A DNA stretch of 44,796 bases from Anaerolineales bacterium. GTDB lineage: Bacteria > Chloroflexota > Anaerolineae > Anaerolineales > Villigracilaceae. The stretch covers positions 1-44,796 of the forward strand of contig JACKAV010000014.1 in NCBI GenBank assembly GCA_020634895.1. Reading direction: 5' to 3'. The position numbers were made by a program, and so were the translations under genes. Shown piece after piece: positions 23,511-32,800 of the stretch; the stretch's first letter is position 1; the number at the start of each line of letters is the position of its first letter. The notes under the pieces were generated by a model, which saw only the letters and a list, made by a program, of their open reading frames with translations, was not told where the DNA came from and did not search any database.

Positions 23511-23517
23511 TCCCAAC

Positions 23518-24795
23518 ATGCTTAAGATAATTCTCCACGCGCCCCACCTTGTCATGCCTTTTTGTGAACCTGCGCGTGAACTTAGGATTCAGAATTCCCC
23601 TCTTTGGCTTCATCAACGCAACCTGCTTGCCCCATATGTGACCCGTGAAATGGAATTAAAGCAGGGAGAACCCCTCCAGCCTGTACGCGAACCGGCGATC
23701 GTTTATCGAGATAATCTATTCTTCGATGAGCCGTTCATTACGGCTTTTATGAAAGAGGCTCTCCGTTTAAAAAGACCGGTACGTGCCGCCTTCCGTGCGG
23801 ACGACCCGGCGTTCCGTGAACATGCGTTACCGCTTTCTACATCATATACCCCGGCTGGGAGTTTGTACCTCGCCGACCTTTGGTATTACCCGAATGGTCC
23901 TGTGGCTGGGGCTGAACCCCTCGTGATTGACATGCAGTCAAAAGAGATCGGTTATTACCACGTGCCTACCTATATGGCGGATATGAGCGGCGACCTGGTG
24001 TTTCAGGTTCCCATGCGCTCATTTATTGCAATTGACTCCTGGGTGCATATTTTCATTGCCGATATGGTCTTTGGGCAGTTTGCGCGCGGCGCGCGTTTTG
24101 AAAAACGTGCCAACGATGAATTGAGTTTCAAACTTAAGATCCTTGGTAAAGCCATTTATGAGGGACGCCAGGTATTGGAATGTTCTGAAGCTGTGATCGT
24201 CGGCAAGGATTGTATTATCGATCCCAGTGCTGTTATCAAGGGACCGACCATCATCGGCGATAACGTCACTATTAACGCCGGCGCGGTCATCGACAATAGC
24301 TATATTGGCAATAATGTCAACGTTGGGCAGGGGGCGCAGGTGATGCTCTCGGTGGTGGGGGATGGGGCATTCCTTCCCTTCCGCGCTTCGTTATTCATGA
24401 CCACCATCATGGAGAATACGATGGTGGCGCAAAATACATGTTTGCAGATGTGCGTTGTGGGACGGAACACCTTCATTGGCGCCGGTTCCACATTTACAGA
24501 TTACAACCTGATTCCCGCTCCCCTCCGCGCCCGTGACGGGAACGGCAATTTGAGCATTTCCAACCGCCCGGTGCTGGGCGGTGGTGTGGGACACAACTGC
24601 CGCATTGGTTCGGGCATGATCATCTACCCGGCACGCACCATCGAGTCGGATGTGGTACTGGCGGCTTCAGTGGAAAGACGCGTGATCGACCGTGATATTA
24701 CCTTCGAACAGAGTGACCATCACAAGTTGAAACTGGCTCACCTGCATCAAACACCCTATCATCGAAACCGGAAAGCAGAAGTTGAGTCATGGTAA
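23518..24795 (+). CDS. Left-handed beta-helix (hexapeptide repeat) protein
   Basis: 425 residues. The first 215 residues are not clearly assignable, although the order recalls a sugar nucleotidyltransferase fold without its nucleotide-binding loop. From about 220 to 390 run hexapeptide repeats: VIVGKDCIIDPSAVIKGPTIIGDNVTINAGAVIDNSYIG and onwards to GVGHNCRIGSGMIIYPARTIESDVVLA. This is the trimeric acyltransferase/nucleotidyltransferase helix. It may acylate or bind a sugar, or be a scaffold. The start is set by the leaderless promoter and the TAA abuts the next gene's ATG. Confidence 0.8.
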   Translation: MLKIILHAPHLVMPFCEPARELRIQNSPLWLHQRNLLAPYVTREMELKQGEPLQPVREPAIVYRDNLFFDEPFITAFMKEALRLKRPVRAAFRADDPAFREHALPLSTSYTPAGSLYLADLWYYPNGPVAGAEPLVIDMQSKEIGYYHVPTYMADMSGDLVFQVPMRSFIAIDSWVHIFIADMVFGQFARGARFEKRANDELSFKLKILGKAIYEGRQVLECSEAVIVGKDCIIDPSAVIKGPTIIGDNVTINAGAVIDNSYIGNNVNVGQGAQVMLSVVGDGAFLPFRASLFMTTIMENTMVAQNTCLQMCVVGRNTFIGAGSTFTDYNLIPAPLRARDGNGNLSISNRPVLGGGVGHNCRIGSGMIIYPARTIESDVVLAASVERRVIDRDITFEQSDHHKLKLAHLHQTPYHRNRKAEVESW

Positions 24796-25878
24796 ATGGA
24801 TAGCTTTGCCTTCATCATTCACCCCATCGATCCCAAGCGAGACGTGAGCCGAAAATTCCCTTTTCTGGGAAAAGTGCTTACAGAAAAGCAAATTGACTTT
24901 TTTTCAACGTTCTTTCCGCCGGTTTACATATCTGAAATCGAAGGAATCACCTCTCAAGCGACCGGAAAACAGATTAAAGGCTGGTTCCTTGCATGTCCGT
25001 ATACTCCAAGACGCATGATGCAGTTGCCTGAGCGTACGGTCTATCGTAAAATTATCCAGACCGGACGCGCGGCAGAAAAACTCGGCGCCGATATTCTCGG
25101 GCTGGGAGCGTTCACTTCGGTGGTGGGGGATGCCGGGGTGACCATCGCCAAACATTTGGATATTCCCGTCACGACCGGCGATTCGTATACCGTGATGATG
25201 GCGGTTCAGGCGATTCGCGAGGCGGCGCAGGTCATGGATATCAAAATGGCGGATGCGACGGTTGCTGTCGTAGGCGCCACCGGCTCGATCGGGCGCGTCT
25301 GTGCGGAACTGATAGCTGGTGAGGCCGCCCGGACCTTGCTCATCGCCCGGGACGAGCAAAAGCTCACGGCTCTGCGAGACAGGCTTCAGGTCCACGCGCG
25401 AAGCGAGCTTTGCATCAGCACGAAGATGGATGTGTTGAAAGACGCGCAGTTGATATTAACGGTCACCAGTGCCATCCATGATGTGATCCACCCGGAACAT
25501 CTGCAGCCGGGAAGTGTGGTTTGTGACGTGGCGCGCCCCCGCGATGTTTCTGCAATGGTCGCGGCGGTGAGAGATGATATATTAGTGATTGACGGCGGCA
25601 TGGTGGATGTGCCAGGTCCCGTTGATTTCCACTTTAACTTTGGTTTTCCCGATGGAAAAGCGTACGCCTGCATGGCAGAGACGATCGCTCTTGCGTTGGA
25701 AGGAAAATTCGAAGACTATACGGTAGGCAAGGATTTCACCCTCGAGCGGGTTAAGGAGATCACTGCCATCGCTGAAAAACACGGGTTTCGAATGAGCGGC
25801 TTTCGTTCGTTCGAGCGAGAAGTAACAGAAGAACAAATCGAAGCCGTTCGACGAAATGCCCGCAGAGGACGCGCTTAG
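24796..25878 (+). CDS. Acyl-[acyl carrier protein] reductase (AAR) homologue
   Basis: 360 residues; cyanobacterial AAR is about 340. From memory of the cyanobacterial enzyme, the conserved blocks are DVSRKF near the N-terminus, LGLGAFTSVVGDAG, TTGDSYTV, the NADPH-binding VAVVGATGSIG, DGGMVDVPG, and the block around the catalytic Cys, AYACMAETIALALEGKF (Cys292), ending in a HGF motif. All are present, so an active enzyme is likely. AAR makes fatty aldehyde from acyl-ACP. In cyanobacteria it partners with aldehyde-deformylating oxygenase for alkanes; no such gene is here, so the aldehyde may be a signal or precursor (inference). Confidence 0.85.
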   Translation: MDSFAFIIHPIDPKRDVSRKFPFLGKVLTEKQIDFFSTFFPPVYISEIEGITSQATGKQIKGWFLACPYTPRRMMQLPERTVYRKIIQTGRAAEKLGADILGLGAFTSVVGDAGVTIAKHLDIPVTTGDSYTVMMAVQAIREAAQVMDIKMADATVAVVGATGSIGRVCAELIAGEAARTLLIARDEQKLTALRDRLQVHARSELCISTKMDVLKDAQLILTVTSAIHDVIHPEHLQPGSVVCDVARPRDVSAMVAAVRDDILVIDGGMVDVPGPVDFHFNFGFPDGKAYACMAETIALALEGKFEDYTVGKDFTLERVKEITAIAEKHGFRMSGFRSFEREVTEEQIEAVRRNARRGRA

Positions 25879-25887
25879 GAGGCTTAC

Positions 25888-26793
25888 ATGGGAACTGCTC
25901 GCCTTTTGGTAGTGGAAGATGATGTCGACATTGCCAATATGCTCAAAATCTATTTTACGGGGTTACAGTTCGACGTGGACGTGGCAAACCGCGGACGCGA
26001 CGCGCTGGAAAAGACCCGGCAGGTTTTGCCGCACCTGATCGTGCTGGATATCATGCTGCCGGATATTGACGGGTATGAGGTTTGCCGCACCTTGCGCACC
26101 AATACCCGTACCAGTCATATCCCTGTGATCTTTCTTACACAGAAGGATGAACGCAGTGACAAGCTTCAGGGTTTGGAACTTGGCGCGGACGATTACATTA
26201 CCAAGCCTTTTGATATCGAAGAATTAAAGCTGCGGGTTCAGGGCGCCATCCGGCGGGCGGAGCGTGAAAGCCTGACCGATCCGCGTTCCGGTTTGCCAGC
26301 GGGGAGGTTGATCGAGGAGCAGTTACGGCGCATTATTCGTGAAAATTCCTGGGCATTGCTCGATCTGCGCATCAATAATTTCGATGCGTTCAAGGATGTT
26401 TATGGTTTTGTGGCGGGGGACGATGTTATGCGCTTTGCCGCCATGTTGATCGGGGAAGTGGTGGATGAGATCGGATCGCCGAACGATTTTATTGGTCATG
26501 CGGGCGGTGATAATTTCATCATCATTACCACCAATGAGGCGGCTCCGTTGATCCGCCAGAAGATCAAGGATCGTTTTGCAGAGGAAGTGCAAAGTCACTA
26601 CAACTTTATCGACCGCCAGCAGGGCTTCATTCAGGCGCCAAAGGCGGAAGGGGGCGTGGAAAAAGTTGGCTTCATGACATTCTCGGCGGGGCTGGTTTCG
26701 CCCGAATCTCATTCCTTTGCTGATATTCGAGAGATTACGGAACTGGCGGCTGAGGCTCGCAGACAAGATGCGACCACCACTCCCAGTGCCTAA
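25888..26793 (+). CDS. Response regulator with degenerate GGDEF domain
   Basis: 301 residues. The receiver domain (1-120) is complete: acidic pair in VVEDDVDI, phospho-Asp in LIVLDIMLP, Thr in IFLTQK and Lys in YITKPF. A GGDEF-type domain follows (about 130-290), starting TDPRSGLPAGR, but the active-site loop reads HAGGDNFII instead of GGDEF/GGEEF. It probably lost diguanylate cyclase activity or binds nucleotide only. Ribosome-binding site TAGGAGG is strong. It lies directly before the multi-GAF kinase gene and may be a target of that kinase. Confidence 0.9.
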   Translation: MGTARLLVVEDDVDIANMLKIYFTGLQFDVDVANRGRDALEKTRQVLPHLIVLDIMLPDIDGYEVCRTLRTNTRTSHIPVIFLTQKDERSDKLQGLELGADDYITKPFDIEELKLRVQGAIRRAERESLTDPRSGLPAGRLIEEQLRRIIRENSWALLDLRINNFDAFKDVYGFVAGDDVMRFAAMLIGEVVDEIGSPNDFIGHAGGDNFIIITTNEAAPLIRQKIKDRFAEEVQSHYNFIDRQQGFIQAPKAEGGVEKVGFMTFSAGLVSPESHSFADIREITELAAEARRQDATTTPSA

Positions 26794-26811
26794 GTAAGAG
26801 AGTTTTCTTAA

Positions 26812-29800
26812 ATGTCCATTGGGTTAGGCGTTGGTGTGTTCATCGCCGGGCTGGTGATTGTTACGCTAGCCCTGCTGGTGTTGCTCATTATGACTCGCAC
26901 CCAATCTGTTCCGCAGAACAGTTCCATATCCCCTGTTTCATCTTCAGCAACAAGATCGAAGGAAGCTGTGATCGTTCTCCAGCCCGGTGGGCGGGTGGAG
27001 TATATCAGCGCGTCTGCCCGTTCCCATTTTAATTTGCGGGAGGATGAACCTTTCGATCTTGAGCGTCTTGCGCGGCATGTGCGTCCCTCGGATGATTTTA
27101 TCGACCTGTGTGTTACGCCGGGTGTGAAACGCGTTTCCGTCGACGGCAAGCCCTTCGAGTTGATTTCCTATGATGTGCCGGGGGCATATCCAAAAATGTT
27201 GATTTCGATTCGGGGAAGGGAAGTTTCCGCTGTTTTGGAGGGCGATAGCGAAGGCTCCGACGAAATATTAAGAGTGGCAACTGAGTTTAGTCAGGGTATC
27301 GCCGCAAGCCTCGACCTTGAAACAACCGTCCGCTCGATCCTGGATAATGTGGGAAGACTCGTCCCTTCTGATGTGTTGGAATTGAAGTTGTGGGATGAAG
27401 TGCGCAACGTACTCACCCCATTCCGTTACCAGAACCCAAATTCAAATAAAGTGATTACAGCGTCGCTTTCGCGCTTTGGCGGTCTGACCGAACAATTGTC
27501 GGCGCGGCGCGAGCCGGTCATTTTTAATGATGTCCGCTCGATGCAGGAATTCGCCGGAAACGGCGAACTAAATCCCATCCACTCGTATATGGGGATTCCA
27601 CTGATAGCGGGTGGAAAGTTGGTGGGCACGTTGGAAGCAGGTCAGTTAAGCAACGGAGCGTTTGGTCAACATGACCTAAATCTTCTGCACCTTATATCCG
27701 GGCAGGCTGCGGTTGCGATCCGAAATGCCAGGCTATATGAAGAAGAACAAAAACGACGCTCCGAACTGACTGGGCTTGCAAATCTCAATAAAGTCCTGAG
27801 TTCCGTTCACGATGGGCAGGATGTGGTCGCCAGCCTGGTTGAAAGTATTGCGCCGTTGTTTCAAACGGAGATCACCGGCTTCCTCCTTTATGAAGAGACC
27901 AAACGAACCCTCGAAGGAAAAATTCCCTTCCGTGGTTTGCCTGCACATTTTGTAGAGATCTATCGCGTCAATGTCCTGCCTGAAAGTCCTGCAGAACGAT
28001 TGCTCGCAAGCCAGCAGCCGATCCTTACTACAAATGCGATGGGCGACGAAGCATGGCGATTGTTGGGGTTGGGAGACGTGGCAACCGCGGCGAGTCTGCG
28101 TGATGTTGCGCTGGTGCCGCTTCTTTCTTCGGGACGGATGCTCGGTTACCTCCAGATCGGACACCACTCCCAGGGCGTGGTCGCCTTCGGCGCAGAAGAG
28201 ATCCGCTTGATGAGTATTGTTGCCAATCAGGCGGCTTCGATCATCGAGAATGTTTTGCTGGTTCAGCAGTCCCGCTCACGAACATTACGTGCTGACGCAT
28301 TGCGTCGTATTGCCAGTCTTGCTGCGTCGTCTGCAACGCTCGATGAAGTTCTGAAATATTCCACGCAGGAACTAGCCCGCCTTTTCAGCGCGGACACCGG
28401 CGCGGTTTTCCTGCTGGATGAAACGCGCGGCTCTCTGCTCTTGAATGGACCGTCCATGTACGGTGTTTCACCAGATGTTGGAGACGCCTTCATACAGATC
28501 TTTCTGGATGATCCTCAATATCCCTATACGGTTTCTGGAAGTAAACGTCCATTTTTATCCGGTGCCCTAAGTACAGACCAACGCATTCTGCCGGTATACC
28601 GTCCATTGGTGACGGCTCTTTTACAGGAATCCTGCATGGTCGTTCCGCTGGTCGTGCGCGACCGCAGCGTAGGGGAGGTGATGCTTGGCAGCAGGAAGCC
28701 GGATCATTTTAATGCGTCGGATCTGCAGGCAGTCGCTACTGCGGCGGGGCAACTGGCGGCGGCGATCGAGTCGGCAAGGCTTTTATCGCAGACGGATGAT
28801 GTTTTGCGCCAGCGCGTGGACCAGCTCTCTGCCGTTGCCCGTATCAACAGGGAGATGCTTTCGTCTTTGGATGCAAAACATTTGCTGATGATATTAAAGG
28901 ATGAAGTCCTGCAGATCACTCATGCAGACTGCGCTTCTGTCATCTTGTTCGAAAAAGCGGCATCAAAGTCTGACCTCGCGGTTCAGCTAACGATCGGATG
29001 TGAACATTCGCTTACATTGAGCGCACCTGAAAAAACGGTGATAAAGAAGGGCGAACCGTTGGTCGTTTCCGATTATGCACAAAGTGCGATGCTGCCGCCG
29101 CACGAAAACGTAAAGTCTGCCATCATCCTGCCGCTTCTGTTCCAGAATCGCAGCCTGGGTTTGATAAACGTTCATTCCAATCATTCCGGCTTCTTCACTG
29201 CCGAATTGGTGGAACTGCTGCAAATGCTGGCGCTGCAGGCGGGAATCGCGATCAACAATGCCAATCGTTATCAGGTTGAAAAGCAGCACAGCGAGTTGAT
29301 GCGCCGCCGTTCCGAGACGCTCGTCCGCCTCACCGATGTCAGCCAAAACCTTGGCAACGATCAGCCGCTCGATCAGGCGCTTCATATCATTGCGCGCGGC
29401 GTTCGGGATGCAACCCCGTTCCGTGTTGTGTTGTTCAGTACGCTTGAAACAGAAACAGGGCAGTTGCGCCGGATCACCTCCGTGGGCATTCCGCAGGAAA
29501 CGTGGAATGAATTGTCTGCGCGCAAACAGCCTGTTTCTAGTGTGCAGCAATTGATGCGCCCTGAATTCAAGATCAGCCAATCCTATTTCATCCCAGCCGA
29601 CCAAACTCCGATCATCCCTCCGGATATTCATCGGGTAACTCTGGATGTATCTGCTGCCGATGGACAGGCTTCCAACACCTGGCACCCGGAAGACCTTTTG
29701 CTGATCCCGCTTGAAGATTCAGAAGGTCAGATGATCGGTCTTCTCAGCCTGGACGACCCCACCAACGGGCTTCGTCCGGATAAAGCCACGATCGAGGCGG

Positions 29801-32800
29801 TGGAGATATTTGCTTCGCAGGCGGCGTTGTTGATAAGCTATACCCTGCGGCAAGCTGAATTGCGGGCACGCATCGAGTCTTTGAACTCTGCCTTTGACCG
29901 TCAACAAAACCTGATCGACATGGCGAAGGATGATCTGCCCATCCTGCTTCGCAAAGACCTTGAACAGACCATCTCGCTTCATAACCTGGACCGTCGGGCT
30001 CAGCGTGTCCGAGCGGGCTTGGCAATCACCGAATCGGTCAGCCGCCAATTGGACTACAACTCGGCTCTTTCTGCGCTCGGGCGCGAAACGCTTACCCAGC
30101 TCGGCATGTCCATTGCGTTGGTGGCAGAAAACACTCCGGATGGACCGCATCTGATCCATGTGTTGGGCAGCCTGCCCAGGTCCACGAATGTTGAGGCGTT
30201 GTTCGGTCAACGTAACCCGCTGCGCGCATGTTTGCAGAACGGTGCGCCCATTCTGATCCCCAATCTCGATGAAGAAGATGAATGGCGTGATGCTTCCCTG
30301 CTGACCTCCCTCCGCTCGAAGGGCGTGATCTGTCTCCCGATCATCGTGGAGAACAAACCGATCGCAGCCATGCTGGCGATCAGCCCTGAACCCATGCCTG
30401 CCTTCACGGAAGAAGACCGCCATGTCTACACCCAGATATCGCAGCAGACTTCTGTCATCCTGCAAAATATCTCCCTGTTGAATCAAACACGCCGCCGGTT
30501 GGATGAAGTGAACCTGCTGCTTGAATTCAGCCGTGAACTTTCCGGCATGGACGCCGATGCGGTTGTGGCATCGCTGCTTGAAAGCGCACGGCGTGTCATT
30601 CCGCATGCGCATGCCGGTGTGGTGTTGATTTGGAATCAAAAGAACGAATTGCTCACACCGCGGGCTGTTTCAGGCTATGCGGATAACGAAAGTATGATGA
30701 AGATCAACTATCGTCTTGGCGAGGCGCTGCCTGGAGCATCGTTTATGAACCGCAAGGCGCGCCGGGCGGATGAGATCAACTTCCCGCGTGATTACAATCT
30801 CAACACCGAGAATCTTGCCTATTATCGTCAGGCTACGGGCGGTCGTTTGCCTGTGTCGTCTCTCGTTGTTCCCATTATTGCGACAGAGCAGAATATTGGT
30901 TTGCTCCTGCTCGATAATTTCAATGCCACCGCCGCCTTCCGCGCGGAGGATGAAACCCTGCTGACGTCTTTGTCTCAGCAGGTGGCGCTGGCATTGGACA
31001 ATATGCGCCTTGTTCAGACGTCCCAGGAACGCGCTGGTCAATTGCAGGCGTTGAACGATGCCTCCGCCTCGTTGACGACAAGCCTGAGCACGGATCAATT
31101 GGTCAACTCCCTGCTCGATCAACTAAATCCCATCCTTCCATACGATACGGCTGCGTTATGGCTTCGTGAGAAGGATCGCCTGACCGTTGTATCCACTCGC
31201 GGCTTCTCAGACGTTGAGGAAAGACAGGGCTTATCCATCTCGGTGACCGATAGCGCGCTCTTCAAGGAACTTGCCCAAACGGGACAGCCCACCTTTGTAA
31301 GGGATGTACGCGAAGACCCGCGCTTCCCGCCAGTGGATGCACCACGGCTTTCCTGGCTGGGGCTTCCGCTCATTTACAAAAATGAGCTGGTGGGCGTGCT
31401 TGCCGTTGAGAAATGGCAGGCGAATTTCTACACCCGCGAACAAATACAGGCGGGTCTGACTTTTGCCAGTCAGGCGGCGGTCTCACTCGATAACTCACGT
31501 CTCTTTGAAGATAGCGTGAAGCGTGCCACCGAATTGGATCAACGCTCGCAGCGTCTCACTGCGCTCAATCGTTTTACATCCACATTGACCCGTTCTTTGG
31601 ATGCCGATCAGATCATGGCGGCAACTGCCGAAGAATTGCTGCAAGGGCTGGCTGCCAGCCGCGTCTCACTTGTGACCTTTGAGCGTGGTCAGATTTACTG
31701 GAAGTACACTACTCCGGTAATTCGTGCAAAACTGCCGCGCATCCTGCCGGATGCGCCGATCTTCAGCCGCTTGCGCGAATCGCAGGGTATCTTCAACACT
31801 GACGACGTGCGCAGCGAGCCGGACCTTGTCTCCATTCTCGAGATGTTGGGCAACAATACCCGTGCGTTGTTGATCCTGCCGCTTTCCAGCGGCGGGTCAC
31901 TTGTGGCTCTTGTTTTTGTCCAATTGGTTGGTGACGATCGTTTTGGTATCAATGAATTGGAAGTGGCGCGTACCATTACAAATCAGGCGAGCATTGCTTT
32001 GGAAAATGCCCGTTTGTACCAATCTTCTGTTCGTATGGCAGACCGGTTCGCCGTGCTCAATGAGACAAGTTCTTTGGTCAGCGCCAGTCTCAATCCGGAG
32101 GAAGTATACGTTTCTGTTCACCATGCAGCAGAGAGGTTGGTGCCGCTCGATTCATTTGTCATCACATTGCTGGATGAAGAGGCGAATGAGGTCGAAGCAG
32201 CCTATCTGTTCGATCTTGGAAAACGATACCCCGGAGAACGTGTTCCATTTGGAAAAGGTCTGAGCAGTGAGATAATCCGGACAGCCAAACCCTTCCTGAC
32301 CGCCAATGCCGCAGTTGAGTCGAAGATCGACTTTGCCCAGGCTGGCGGAGGCGAGGAGGATACAAAGTCCATTCTTGCGGTGCCGATGATCCTTGGCGGC
32401 AAGGCGCTGGGTATGCTCTCTGTACAAAGCTACCAAGCGGATGTGTATACCGAGGAGGATGTCCAAATTCTCGGCACGCTCGCGAACCAGGCTATTGTTG
32501 CCATTCAGAACGGGCGTCTCTTCAACGAAACGCAGACATTGGCTTCCGAACTTGAAATGCGCGTTTTGGAACGTACTGCACAATTGCAGCGTGAAAAACA
32601 AAATACAGATACACTCTTGCGCATCCTTACCGAGGTTTCCTCCAGTCTGGACCTCGACCGCGCGTTAAACCGCACGCTTTCCCTTTTGAACGACGCCACC
32701 GGCGCAGAACAGGGCACGATCCTGCTTGTTCATGCGGAGGATAATCTTTTGCATTATCGTGCAGGGTATGGATATTTGTCCGACCGCTCTACTTCTTCGA

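Noticed and set aside
29719..30639. 306-codon open frame on the minus strand inside the giant kinase gene
   Set aside because: It is antisense to continuous GAF-domain coding sequence, its translation has no recognisable domain, and there is no ribosome-binding site or promoter.
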